The notes below the pieces were generated by a model. The model was given only the letters and a program-made list of their open reading frames with translations, was not told the DNA's origin and searched no databases. Of a DNA stretch of 64,000 bases, positions 20,144 to 31,697 are shown one piece after another. Each line of letters begins with the position of its first letter. Position 1 is the first letter of the stretch. Origin of the DNA: Gari tellinella (lineage: Eukaryota > Mollusca > Bivalvia > Cardiida > Psammobiidae). The stretch lies in NCBI GenBank assembly GCA_922989275.2, contig OV277872.1, forward strand, positions 30,091,619-30,155,618. The letters are read 5' to 3'. The position numbers and the translations under genes were made by a program.

Positions 20144-23094
20144 TTCGAAAGTAGAAAACCGGAAGTGAATGTATAACCGGAAGCGATCAATTTATGTATC
20201 TTCTAGCAGCATTCAAGCGTCTGTTCTGACCATGATCACAGAAGAAAATAAGCAAAACTCTTGATGCGGGGCTGCTGAGGGTGGACCGTAGTTTCAAAAC
20301 TGCAGCTAAATACTTTAAGAGTAACTTTCCATTAAACTTTTCAGTAATAATTTCATTGAAAACCAGAAATGATTCAATTTCTTCTAGCGCCAAAAGGAAG
20401 TCAGCTGTTTTCTCGGGCATGCGCAGTAGTCATCTGTCTTATCTTGGAATATTAATGGACTGACCAAGCAGAAGCTTGAAGACAGTGATTTTGTTGACAA
20501 ACTGTGTACATATGATATTATTTTCCTATATGAATCATGGACTAATCGTAATTCACAAGTACAATTAAATTGTTATAAATGTTTTAATTTGTACAGGAAA
20601 TTTCAAAACAGAAGAGCTAGACGTTGTAGCGGGGGTGTAGTCATTTATATTAAAGATACTGTTAAACAAGGAGTAGAGTTGATAAGAAACCATTATGATA
20701 ACATAATATGGCTTAAAATTGATAAAACCTTCTTTAATATTGAAGAAGATATCTATTTGGCAGGTGTATATATGTGGGTTGAAGGATCCCCGACATACCA
20801 TACTATTGATGTTGATTTGTTTACATTAGTACAGAATGATATTTATGATTATGAATCACGTGGTCGTGTATTATTATTTGGTGATTGGAATGCTCGCGTG
20901 GGAAAGGGGGACAGGAGAGATTATATTGTTTGTGATAGAGCTGTAGACTTTACTGATACAATAGACTATTGTCCGGATTCACCGCTAGAGCGAGTATCCA
21001 TGGACAAAGCGTGCAATAGTCATGGGTTAAAGTTGCTGGACATGTGCAAATCCACGTCCGTTAGAATAGCCAACGGTAGATTGAGCAAAGATCATGCTAT
21101 CGGGTCATTTACCTATGCAAATCAGCAAGGCTCTAGTGTAATTGATTATCTATTGTTATGTGTAAAAGATTTTATTTGTATAAATGAATTTCAAATAGAC
21201 GATTTCTGTGAATGGTCTGATCACGCATCTTTAACATTCAGTATATCATGTAATACTGCTATAAATAAGAAGCATGAACAGTTTATACGTACTGATATTA
21301 GATGGAACGACAGTTTAAAGGATAACTTTAGACGGGGGCTTATATCTAAATTACCTTTGTAAAATTCATTAACACAGAATGCTGATTTTAATAGCAGAAA
21401 TGGTACAGATGCATGTGTTTCTAGTTTTACTGATATTATAAATAGTATAGCTGAACCTTTATTTAGTAAAAATAGAATAGTGTCAAACAGACCACGTGCA
21501 CATAAAAGTTTGTGTAAAAAGGCAGAGTGGTTTGATGCGGAGTGTGTGGATGCTAAGCAAAAATATGCACGAAATTCTTTCAATTTTAGTAAAAATGAAG
21601 AAACAGGTATAACATGGTTACATGTAAAAGTACATACAAGCAGTTAATATGTAAGAAAAAACGCCATTTTGAATTAAATAAAATGAAAGAAATTGAACAA
21701 TTACGGCATTCACAGCCGAGGAAATTTTGGAAACATTTTTCAAACAAAACTTCTAAACAAAATAACTGCATTAGCACGGAAGACTTTTTTGAACATTTTT
21801 CTAATTTAGAGTCAAATTTTCCGTCTGTCTTTAATGATGAGGCGGAAGAATTTTGCTCTAACTTTGATTTTAACGGAGACTCTTGTACGTACGAGGAACT
21901 TGATAGGTCAATAACTGTATCGGAAATTACTCAGGTAATCCATAATCTAAAACGGAATAAAGCATTTGCTTCAGATAAACTTTTAAATGAATACTTTATA
22001 GTCATGTGATATTTTAGCCTCACATATGGTTGATATTTTTAACGGTATATTGAATTCAGGTTTTTTTCCTGAAACGTGGACAGAGGGTGTAATTATACCA
22101 CTTTTCAAGAAAAACGACCCCAGTGATGTTAACAATTATAGGGGTATTACTTTAGTAAGCTGCCTTTCCGAAATTTTTACAGGTGTATTGAACAAAAGAA
22201 TGTCTACCTGGGCAGAGAACAATAGTGTCACGAGCGACGCACAATTTGGCTTTAGGAACGGTCGCTCAACCATAGATGCAATTTTTGTATTAAATGCTAT
22301 TATACAAAAGATACTGAGTGAAAAGAAAAGATTGGCATGCGCCTTTATTGATTTTAGAAAGGCATTTGATAGTGTGTATAGAAATAGTTTGTGGTTTAAA
22401 TTATACAAGTTGTGTGTCAGGGGTAAAATGTTGCGTATCGTGCGAGACATGTATACAAAGGTAAAGTCCTGTATACGAGGGTGTAGAACATATTCTGATT
22501 TTTTCGAAAGCGCAGTGGGCCTGAAACAAGGGGACGTAGTCTCGCCGATTATGTTTTCTTTCTTCTGTAACCGTAACGGGTGTTTGTGTATGGTTCGATC
22601 CCGGTTTCAGATGGGATTCCCACGAGGGCGGTTACTCCCTCGAAGGTCCGTATAGGATACTGTTTTGCCCCAATGTATAGGTATCAGGGAATTGGACAAG
22701 TGACCAACGAGCTGCTATATTTCAGTGTTTTTATTTCTTACCTTTCGGTTATCCCACCGAATCTAAACTTAACAAACAAAATGGCATATAGATCTAATAA
22801 CAATTTCTATTTATTGCAGTACGAGGGCTGTCCCAAAACATCGTAGACTTTCCTTATAAAATTGTTCGTTAAAACAGCAGAGACAAACGGTCATCAGTAT
22901 ATATAAACATAGGGTTTATGTAAACCTGTGTGAAGTTTTAACGTGTTATCTTTAAAACTGACCAGCACAGAGTATTTTGAAATACCCTATCTGTGTAACC
23001 CCGGCGCACACTAGTTAACGTTACGACGTTATCGACGTCAACGTCACTCCTTTTCAAAATACGTGTAGTGGTGATTGATGCATTTTCGCTGATG

Positions 23095-23295
23095 CAGGGC
23101 TGCCATAAGTTGATCTTGCAAAATCCTAGGATTTCAAAATTTCTTTTTTTTAGCGCGATTACTTAAAGCAGGTTGAAAGTAAAGCAGAATGTGCATTAAG
23201 GCACATACTGCTTTACTTTCAACCTGCTTTAAGCTACCATCTGCTAGCATAAATACTAAAAGATTTCGGAAAATTCCTGAGAAATGGCAGCCCTG
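23095..23295. mobile_element. MITE with CAGGGCTGCC ends and family C core
   Basis: The ends CAGGGCTGCCATAAG and ATGGCAGCCCTG enclose the AAAGTAAAGCAGAATGTGC palindrome of family C. A second copy with the same ends and core is at 57,113-57,340. This is the third kind of terminus found around this core. Confidence 0.75.
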
Positions 23296-23429
23296 CTGAC
23301 GCACAGCACGGCAAGTTCAAAATGTGCATGCTGGGAAATGTGGCACGAAGAGATACAACCTGGTAAAATATGTTGCTTTCTAAGTTGTCAATGAACCCCG
23401 GTCACTTCTCTCGCATCGTATGCAATAGA

Positions 23430-23960
23430 TCTGTGTGAAGGGTGTTTGCTGAAAAAGTCCCGATTTCTCGAATATCGTCTTAAAAAGAGTGTTGATACCT
23501 GGAGTCCTGGACACATCTTTCTTTTTCTTCTGCTCTTAACAAGCGTAGCACCCATATAGTACCGACTCTCGACATGTTTAGTTTCTCACGTAAAAGTCGT
23601 TATACAGACAATTTGCTGACCCCGAAGAGTTCAGCATTCTATCTCACCGAAAGACGCCGATCACCATTCATGACGCTCCTCACGTTTTCTACAGTGAAAC
23701 CGTCAATTTCTTCCGGCCGTCCACTCTTTACATTATTTTTCTCAACCCATCCGTCTAAAAATTGCGTATGCTATTTGGAAAGCAGAAAGCTAGATGCTGA
23801 TTGATCAATTTCTGTTGATTGTAGTTGTTTTAACGTCTGTTTCGGGATCAAATTCAACTCAAAGCAGTATTCTATGACATTCTGCTGCGCCGCCTTTTCT
23901 TCTGACGTCGTCATTTCTGGCGTCTTCAGAACACGGTATCATTCGCCATAACTAGATATC
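23430..23960 (-). pseudogene. Mariner transposase N-terminal relic
   Basis: The minus strand reads MTTSEEKAAQQNVIEYCFEL, a paired-domain-like start, and then VRSVMNGDRRLSVR, AELFGVSKLSV and LLREKLNMSRVGTIWVLRLL. The latter is the second helix-turn-helix followed by the WVPHLL-type linker of mariner transposases. At least three stops interrupt it. The catalytic part was not found, apparently lost. Confidence 0.7.
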
Positions 23961-24976
23961 TTTTTTTTAAATGACGCTACGTTGACGATTTTTTCCAGGA
24001 TGACGTCATATATAACAACGTCAACATTCATGACGCAATTTTGCGCAAATTCCGTTTCGAAATTGCTATGTAGGATGTTGTAAAATGTACCTCTTTAAAT
24101 CTACCTTTAAGATTTTGGCGTGCGCCGCATAATCTAACCAACAATGAATATTTACAAATAAAATAGGGTCAGGTGTGTTCAGGAACCTTATTATTTCTTA
24201 TTCAAATGTAAAAATGTTTGAATTAGCATTGGTAAAAAAATCAAAGAAATATTACGACGGGTTCTTCAAAAAAAATATTAGTCCACGGTGTTTTGGGACA
24301 GCCCTCGTACATGTATTAATTTCGTTTAAATGTCCCCAATACATCTGACCGTCGCCGACAATCAACATCGAACAAAACGGACCATCAACGATAGTCACAA
24401 TGTTCTTCTTATTGGCGAGATTAAACGAATTCATGCATTTGACGGTAATTCAATGTGATTATAATATTAATTATAAGGCTAGGGAGATATTTCTATTGCG
24501 TTCAATTTGATTTCAAGGGAAGCACATGTGCGATTTCGGGAATTGTCCCGCTACTGGTTAGCAAATGTTCAATAGAGCTGACCCCAGACTGGAGTGTCGA
24601 AACACGTTCTGCACCCGCTTATATACCCGAAAAGAGCGGTTCCCGCAACCATTCTTCAGTAAGAAGGAGCTGGGCAACAGCTCACCCTATTCCTAAGCAT
24701 ACTATAAAACGATCTCATTGGATAAGATTGTAGTTTAAAGATGGCGGACGAAACGAGCTATTTTGGCAGCTCAAATTGAAAACAATGTAATTTTTTACAT
24801 ATTCCAGGCCAATTAGCGAAGTATATGAATTATGAATAACCTATTTAATGAAGGGATGGCAGGCAGATATAATAACTAACTGCAAGTAAGTCTTGAACGT
24901 AACTATTGTTCAGTAATCACAAACTATCTATCTATCTATGATGAGTAAAGCAGACGCCGAAAGGCAAATCTGCTAC

Positions 24977-26440
24977 ACTCCTACCTGCTACCACTGAAAA
25001 AAAAATTAATGTCAAAAGTAATGAATTTTTTTTTTTAAAAGGAGAATAGAAGTATTTTAATGCTTTATGTATAGAGTGCATCCCCTCATTTCACAATAAC
25101 TTTTTTTTTCTCAATTAAATGTGACAAAATAACAACAACAACAACTTGAGTTTGGCACCAAGACAACAAGATTAAATTCTGACTAGAAAGTATTGCACTT
25201 AAACAGCAATACTTAAAATGATCTCATCCTTAATGTCTTTATAACGATAAACAATGGTAAATTAATAACAACAACCTAAGTTGTCAAGGTGCTGCACCAA
25301 GTCAATATGTATCACCGATAAACTGTTTCAATTATCAGCCAGTACAGGCAGATAATCAATGAGATTCTGTAATATTTAAAGTATGAAAACTAGGATGGCA
25401 TTTCCTAAATATAATAAGTCAAAGGCATAAGATGCTGAAGTAATTAACTATTGAATTCATTTCAAAGGATGTTAAAGCACATCATAAGTATGTTTAATGA
25501 AGTGTCAAAGTAATTTCCAATCTTTGCAAACTTAACTTAAGTAAAGATATTTTACAACTTAACAGGTCATACTGTTTGTACAGTGAGGGGAGGTAAATCA
25601 TTGATATTACATCAACGAAAGATCTTCCCTAACTGCATACTAAAATACAACAGTAATTAATAAACTGCAAAGTAACTATATTCAAAAGGTGTAGAGGCAC
25701 CTTTCAAAACACATTACTTCGAACCTTTGTAAAGTAACCATTAACAGATCACATATGTATGATAATGTTCAAACTTTCATCACAACAAGCAGTAACCTAT
25801 CTAACATTAGCTTAATGTTAAACACTTTCTGATTAAACCTTAAGTGAAAGTGACTATTTAATAAAGTACAAAAGCAATACACAATGAAAGTTCCCCACTC
25901 TCAAACTGTATTGCTTCACAATGAATACTGGAAATGGAAACAATAAGAGGAGGTGATCCATTGACTATGAACATCAACGCAAAACCCTCTCTAATTGTTA
26001 AACTCTAATATGAAAGTGTCTATTTAATAAGGTACAACAGTAAAACTGTAATACATAATGAAAGATCTTCACTCTCAAACAATATTACTTATTCAAATGA
26101 CTGAACCATAATAACAATGAGAGGAGGTAAATCATTGACTATAACATCAACGAAAAACCTTCTCTAACTGTTAATCCCTAATAATTATGAAAGTGACTAT
26201 TTAATAAAATACGAAAGTAATACACAATGACAGCATTTTACTCTCAAACTGTATTACTTCAATATAATTGATTGAGAATAAGAACAATGAGAGGAGGTGA
26301 ATCATTGATTATAAAAATCAATGAAAAACCTTCTCTAACTGTTAAACTTAATAAGACTCCAGAAAAGTATATTAGAATGTTTGAGTTTCCCAACATCAAA
26401 TCAAATAACGAACTGAAACATGTGACATTATAAATGAATC
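24977..26440 (-). other. Gypsy 3' untranslated region with repeats
   Basis: No coding potential. It holds AT-rich sequence and the repeat series described separately, between the zinc-finger ORF and the 3' LTR. Confidence 0.5.
25584..26372. repeat. About 172-bp repeats, each with a small hairpin
   Basis: GAGAGGAGGT, then ATCATTGACTATAA, CATCAACG and AAACCTTCTCTAACTGTTAA recur at 25,946, 26,119 and 26,289, with a diverged copy at 25,584. AGAGGAGGT and ACCTTCTCT can pair, so each unit may form a short stem. They lie in the 3' non-coding part of the Gypsy element. Confidence 0.7.
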
Positions 26441-26950
26441 CTACTTATTAAGGTTAAAATAAAGTCTGTCCCACTCTTCCATCTGCAAGGCCACCTTAAC
26501 GTTCTCCTCAAATTTCCTTTCACAGTACCCAACATACGTCACCCGCTTGAAATGTTGCTCCATTCTTATAGATGAATGCAGGTGTTGGATTGGATGGGAA
26601 TCCTTGGAGGGTGCATTGGGTAGCTTGACGTCTCCAGGCGGAATGTAAAATCCATTGTCTCTTTCTTCAACAACTAACTCTGCTGCTTGGTGGCACTTAA
26701 CATGTCTTTTGGCATTCTTCCTGTTCCCGAAAACTTTACTACAGTTTGAACACTTAAAAACTTTCTTCGTTGGCACATGAAACTTGACAAAATGATCAAC
26801 GTACTGTCCATACTTCTTGAAATGGGTTAAACAGGGACACGCAATAACTCTACACGTCATGCCCTGGCATTGAAATGAGATGTCCTCCTCAGTCTGCAGG
26901 AAACTTGCATACTCCTCCTCTCCAACGCTGACCTCTAACACGTCTGACAT
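26441..26950 (-). CDS. Gypsy additional ORF: C2H2 zinc-finger protein, 169 residues
   Basis: An intact frame starting MSDVLEVSVGEEEYASFLQ. A degenerate finger uses C38, C40, H53 and H58. A canonical finger follows (C67-x2-C70-x12-H83-x3-H87; FKCSNCSKVFGNRKNAKRH). The C-terminal half has no recognised fold but is Glu- and Lys-rich. The ORF lies on the same strand as gag-pol, between integrase and the 3' LTR, where envelope or accessory genes sit in some elements. No signal peptide or membrane segment is present, so it is not an envelope. It is the only Gypsy ORF here without a break. It could be a captured host gene fragment or a true accessory gene; its role is unknown. Confidence 0.7.
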   Translation of the reverse strand: MSDVLEVSVGEEEYASFLQTEEDISFQCQGMTCRVIACPCLTHFKKYGQYVDHFVKFHVPTKKVFKCSNCSKVFGNRKNAKRHVKCHQAAELVVEERDNGFYIPPGDVKLPNAPSKDSHPIQHLHSSIRMEQHFKRVTYVGYCERKFEENVKVALQMEEWDRLYFNLNK

Positions 26951-27390
26951 TTAACTTATATGAAATTTGTATATAATTACTAATATGATGAATGGGGACA
27001 GATGGAAGAGTGGACCAAATACTAACTTCTATTTATTAAAATACATGTAGATGGATGATAAGACTGATAATAAAATTAATGAGGAAGCTTCTAAGAAAAT
27101 GATGTACAGATGTAGCGAGCTCTCTAATGATGTTTCTTGATGAAATGATGTCACATGATGGTGGGAAACTACAACAAAATAGAAAATAATGTTTAAAGCC
27201 TGAAAACTATGTACATGTATAATACTGGGTGATAAACTTAACTTTGAACATAAATAAAATTAATAAAATAACAAAAAGTCGGCACATGTGCTTCCCTTGA
27301 GTACCAAAATTTATATAAAAAGGCCTTTTCTGTTATTTATTATGCTCTATGTAATAAGACAATTACTTCTTTTTCTGCCAACTTAGTTTA

Positions 27391-28719
27391 TGTTGGAGAA
27401 AAGATTTTCTTGGGTTTAATAACACGTCCTGTTCTTGTTCTGACAGGCGTGTCTGGGTCATTTGGTTGTTGTAAAGCTAACTCATTCTCAAAGCTCACAA
27501 CATTTTGGGATTCATCATCTAATTCTCCACTATGATACTCATAATTCAATTCAGCCTGACTATCATACCCTGTGTTTGTTTATCATAAGGTTCTAACCAT
27601 GACTCTGGTTGGTCATTTCCCAAATAGGGTTTTAAATGGTCGACATGTACATTTATGATTCTACTTTGTGAATCACGCTGAATACAATATACAAGATGTG
27701 AGATTTTTCTCACAACTAGGTAAGGTCCTGTCCAACTCAAACCTAATTTCTGTTTAGCAGTAGGCGGGTAATACCGCCATACAAATGAGCATACTTGTAC
27801 ATCTCTTTCTGATGAAGACTCATCATAAATGTTCTTTTGTCTCTTAGCAGATTTATTCAGTTGAACATTGGCAAACTTGAATGCAGAATCCATAGCTGAC
27901 ACCAACCATTCAACATACTCTATGGGACAGACATATTCTGAAGTTTCTTGAGGTACACTGTACATGAGGTCTATGGGACACCTTAACTCTTGTCCAAACA
28001 TCATTAAATTAGGAGTGCATTTGGTGCTATCTGGCTCTGTGGCACGATAAGCCATCATTAAGTAAGGTAAATGATCATCCCAGTCATCCTGATTTTCAGA
28101 TACAAATAGGATAACATTTGGTTTAAAGTTCTGTTGAAACGTTCAACAAACCCATCTGATTGAGGTCTATAAGGGCATGTTCTTGTCTTTAGAGTTCCTA
28201 AACGTTTACAGACTTCCTGAAAGAGGGCAGACTCGAACTCTCTTCCCTGTATCGGTATGGATCTGCAAATGAGTTCCGTACCTACAAATAACCTCAGTGC
28301 AACAGCTGCTGTATGGTTTGGTTAAGCGAAAGCTTCAACCCACTTTGTAAAATGATCACCTATCACTAAGATGTATTCATTTCCATCACTGGAAATTGGG
28401 AGCGGATCAAATATGTTTAATGTAATGACTTGAAATCTTTGAGTTACCCTAATCTGTTTCAAAGGGGATTTTTGTATTCTTGAACCCTGTTTACAGCGGG
28501 CACAAATGTCACATGACTCACACCAGCGCTTTACTGTGTCGCTAATCTTAGGCAAGTTAATCTTCTTTTAATCAAATCAATAGTTTTATCCCTACCAAAA
28601 TGACCTGCCACTCTATTAATATGCAACTCTTCAAAGATCTTCTGTCTGATAACTTGAGGTGCAACCAAAATCAAGTATTTGCCCTCATTGCTTACAAACT
28701 GTGCCATCATGCACCTCAA
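27391..28719 (-). pseudogene. Gypsy integrase, broken
   Basis: Minus strand, N to C: the HHCC zinc region (LHINRVAGHFGRDKT, then CESCDICARCKQ), the start of the catalytic core (ITLNIFDPLPI; DHFTKWVEAFA), IHTDTG in another frame, then PQSDGFVERFNRTL with the catalytic Glu. The C-terminal GPY-type region follows (LSWTGPYLVVRK, VDHLKPYLG), and a tail in a shifted frame (RTRTGRVIKPKKIF). A TAA near 28,324 and several shifts (near 28,560, 28,250, 28,100 and 27,555) disable it. Confidence 0.85.
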
Positions 28720-28794
28720 GTAAGTCCCAATGCAAATACAATGTTTTGACGTCAGGGTCTAAGTTTCTCATCTTGTCCTTATCTGGTTTGTCAT

Positions 28795-29921
28795 TTAGAG
28801 TTTTTGAGTTGAGTACAGGTTGTATCTTAGCGTCCTGATTTTGAAGTTGACGAATTTCGTCATTTGACATTTGCGCACACCAGTTGGAAAGAAAATCTGA
28901 AGGCGGTATACGGATGAGGACTGACTGCCCCTCGGTCGCGGGTCATTTAATGCGTTTATTACGGTCGCGGCGTCCTCATCTAGTGTAGACTGTTCTTTAT
29001 TAAGTTTGTTTTGACAGTCGGGGCTAAACCCTTGGTCTTGAGGACATGGATCCTCAAGCCAATCAGGGTTTTCACTACCGCAGTCTACACAACCTAAGTT
29101 CTTACACTTACGCGGAGGGACCCTAGATAACGCGTCAACATGTTGCATTTGTACTCCCTTCCTATGTTTTATTTCATAGTCAAAAGTTTCTAAGACACTT
29201 ATCCATCTAGCTAGCATGCCATCTGCATTTTTGAAGTTTTTGATCCAAGTAAGACTAGCATGATCTGTACGTACTTCAAAGTTACTTCCCCACAGGTAAT
29301 GCTTAAAATACCGCACAAAGTATACTACTGCTAAACGTTCTCTCATTGTTGTGCAATACATTTGTTGCGCTACTGATAAACTCTTACTGGCATATGATAT
29401 GACAACTTCCTGCCCATTTTGAATTTGTGACAGTATAGCTCCAGTTCCTATACCTGACGCATCAGTTTCTAATACAAATTTACCCCACCGTGCTGGGTAC
29501 CCTAAAACTGGAGCGGATTTAAGGCATTGTTTCAATGCATCAAAAGACGACTGACATTTTTCGTCCCATCTAAACTTAACTTTCTTGCGCGTCAGATAGT
29601 TCAGTGGTTCTGTTAATTCTGCGCATACGTTAGAAGTTCACAATACCAAGAAAGCTCTTAACCTCTGTCCTATTTGTTGGCACGGGCCATTCAGATATAA
29701 CCCGAGTTTTCTCTGGATCACAGGTTATTCCTGATTCTGATACAACATGTCCTAGGAATGAAATTTGTGTCTGAAAGAACTTACATTTTGATGCTTTAAG
29801 TTTCAGATTAGCTTGACGGAACCTCAAGAAAACAAGCCTAAGGTTTTGTAAAGTTTCATCAAAATCGTTTCCAAAGATGATGACGTCATCAACGTAACAT
29901 ATGCACTTTGACCAATTCAAA
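28795..29921 (-). pseudogene. Gypsy reverse transcriptase C-terminal part and RNase H
   Basis: After the DDE element insertion the frame resumes with NWSKCICYVDDVIIFGN, the YVDD catalytic box. Then come the FLGHVVSESGI thumb motif, a short deletion and frame change near 29,620, and the RNase H-like domain (FVLETDASGIGTGAIL, YASKSLS, RTDHASLTW). The first residues of the frame above 29,922 belong to the inserted element. The enzyme would copy the element RNA and degrade the RNA strand; this copy cannot. Confidence 0.85.
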
Positions 29922-31159
29922 GGACAAGGTTCACGAAGCCACTGTTTTGGCCCTGTAAAAATCAATTTAAAAAAAATAAATTTTTTATTTATTTTCTCTT
30001 TATTTGTCAATTTCAGATATTCACAATATATACTATACTCAAAATTCAACCCAAATTCAAGTTTTTGACAATTTGATAGTTTCTTGAAAATGAGCCTGAA
30101 GGCCAAAAAAGGCAGAATTTTGGTAATTCCTGGTATAAATCCTAGGAATAGAATATGATGGCACTGATGCGACACAAAGATATTTTTAACACTGAATAAT
30201 CAATCAGTTTGAAGTAACATGTCAAAATTTTGAAGTGTCGCATCCATGCCATCATAGTTAAAAAGTAGTTTTCGTTAGTGAAGAATTGCCAAATAGGCTT
30301 AATCTTCGTGTATCCGTGTAGACGCTTGGTGGTTATTTATTACTTATTCAAAATAAATAGTAAGCATTATTTTAACTAAACAAGTCAATGCCACAAACGT
30401 ATTTGTTCGAATTATTGATCTGGCGCCACTTTAAGTGTATTTGTGTCCCTATTTTACCATAAAACCCACGATTTAATTTGTATCCGGCAACTGGGTATTA
30501 TCCGAATCTGTGCCGTTGATACGGACGCTTCAACGTCTGATGTAAACAAACCACTGTCAAGTAGACCAGAGTATCGTTGAAGCTGACAGAAAATACAAAA
30601 AAATGTGAAGATAGACTCAGTGTGCTAAACTTGTTTCCCCCTACAGAGGCAGGTATGTACATTATATATTTTTCTGATGTAAAAGTATGTGTTAACTGAA
30701 CATAGATCGGCCTTATTCAATCGATCTAAATATAGATTTAGAAATCTACCTGTCGAGATTGACAGGTACAGGGTCTAAACAAACCAAGAGAATTGGTGTA
30801 TTTTATGTAAAACATAGGAATGCTGTGTGAATTGATTTTCAGATATATGAATTTTATGCAATTGTATCTTTAAATGAAAGGTTATGCGTCGAAATATGTT
30901 TTAGATTTGTCTCCGTAGTTTCCGTTCGCTTTGAATCTGTCCCAAAAGGCGAAGTTTCGTTTGGTTATTTATTTTTAATATTTTAGTAATTATATATATT
31001 TGTAGACATGTTTTACTACAATATTTTAAATAATTTGATGTAGATTGCTAAAAAATGTGAAGTTAAACCGCTGAAATGATAATATTCAATTTGATGTTTA
31101 AATCAGTTCTATGATGTAAATAACAAGTACACCATAATTTGAGACGTTTGTAACGTCGT

Positions 31160-31235
31160 CCTCTATAGCTCATTGGATAAGGCGCTGGATTTGCGTGACA
31201 GAGTTTGCTGGTTCAATTCTCAGTAGCAGAATTTT
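31160..31235 (+). other. tRNA-like sequence (relic)
   Basis: ATAGCTCATTGGATAAGGCG resembles a tRNA A box region, and GGTTCAATTCT resembles a B box; a run of ten T follows. The loop TTTGCGT would give anticodon TGC, but stems are broken. A tRNA relic or SINE head. Confidence 0.4.
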
Positions 31236-31403
31236 TTTTTCTTTCTTTTTTTTTTAAATTTAAAAGTCCTGTAATAAAATGTACCTTTCTCTAGATCTGA
31301 TAAAATCTACCTTACTCATCTCATACTGCATAAGTTTAAAAATTAATATAAATAGATCTAGATCTGAACAAAATAATTTATGGTGAGTCTTATTCAGACT
31401 TAA

Positions 31404-31656
31404 CCAATTACCCAATAGCCTGTTTCTAGTATTGGATATAGGTGGCAACTTAAAACAGGTTCAAAATGAAGCAGAATGTGCCTTAAGGCACATTCTGCTT
31501 TACTTTTAGCCTGCTTTAAGCTACCATCTTCTAGAAAATATACACTAGTAGATCTTTTTCTTATCATATATATTCATAACTGTATAAATGAGAACTATTT
31601 TCTTCAGCGGAGGAATAAATTAAATACGATAAAAGGCGCTTTTATGAGGGCAAGGG
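31404..31656. mobile_element. MITE family C, TTAA copy upstream of the transposase ORF
   Basis: TTAA on both sides (31,400-31,403 and 31,657-31,660); ends CCAATTACCCAATAGCC and GAGGGCAAGGG. The core AAGCAGAATGTGCCTTAAGG is perfectly palindromic. It ends 41 bases before the ATG of the DDE transposase, so it probably lies in its 5' leader or promoter, and it supplies false upstream coding sequence in that frame. Confidence 0.8.
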
Positions 31657-31697
31657 TTAAGCCTACACTATATCAGTGTTTATTGTCTTTTTTCAGA

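Larger units (their letters stand above)
16422..20434 (-). mobile_element. Non-LTR retrotransposon B (CR1/Jockey-like), near full length
   Basis: 4.0-kb insertion into element A, flanked by TGTCTT at 16,416-16,421 and 20,435-20,440. The 3' end on the minus strand is a GAA microsatellite, as in several CR1-like elements that end in short repeats rather than poly(A). A short frame (20,187-20,420) precedes the main ORF and may be a leader ORF or a remnant of ORF1. Its coding frame has several stops, so it is probably inactive. Confidence 0.85.
16393..22565 (+). pseudogene. Non-LTR element A, ORF2 (endonuclease-reverse transcriptase), split and truncated
   Basis: The frame begins right after the ORF1 stop, is interrupted by element B (16,422-20,434) and resumes at 20,435 with LSWNINGLTKQKLED. 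The apurinic-type endonuclease shows FLYESWTN, GDWNARVG and SDHASLTF. A stop at 21,360 and further stops or shifts near 21,640 and 22,008 break the frame. The reverse transcriptase follows, with ACAFIDFRKAFDSV (first catalytic Asp) and GLKQGDVVSPIMFSFF. It is cut at 22,565 by the Gypsy LTR before the expected YADD motif. The rest does not reappear on the other side of the Gypsy element. Confidence 0.8.
22822..24307 (-). mobile_element. Mariner-type transposon inside the Gypsy LTR
   Basis: TA target duplication at 22,820-22,821 and 24,308-24,309; the intact right LTR has a single TA at this point. The termini CGAGGGCTGTCCCAAAACAT and, inverted, CGAGGGCTGTCCCAAAACAC match over about 30 bp. The inside has a broken transposase on the minus strand and a nested hairpin MITE. 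Confidence 0.9.
22566..24976 (-). repeat. Gypsy left LTR (3' LTR), split by mariner
   Basis: Nearly identical to the right LTR over 22,566-22,821 and 24,308-24,976, with small differences such as TGTGTATGG against TGTGTGTGG. The region just inside, on the minus strand, is GTAGCAGGTAGGAG, a purine-rich stretch that could be the polypurine tract. Confidence 0.9.

Noticed and set aside
26441..26950. Envelope gene in the Gypsy element
   Set aside because: The ORF in that position has zinc fingers and no signal peptide, fusion peptide or membrane segment.
31476..31697. N-terminal extension of the DDE transposase frame
   Set aside because: The extension translates a family C MITE and its flank; the zinc-pair start at 31,698 is the natural beginning.
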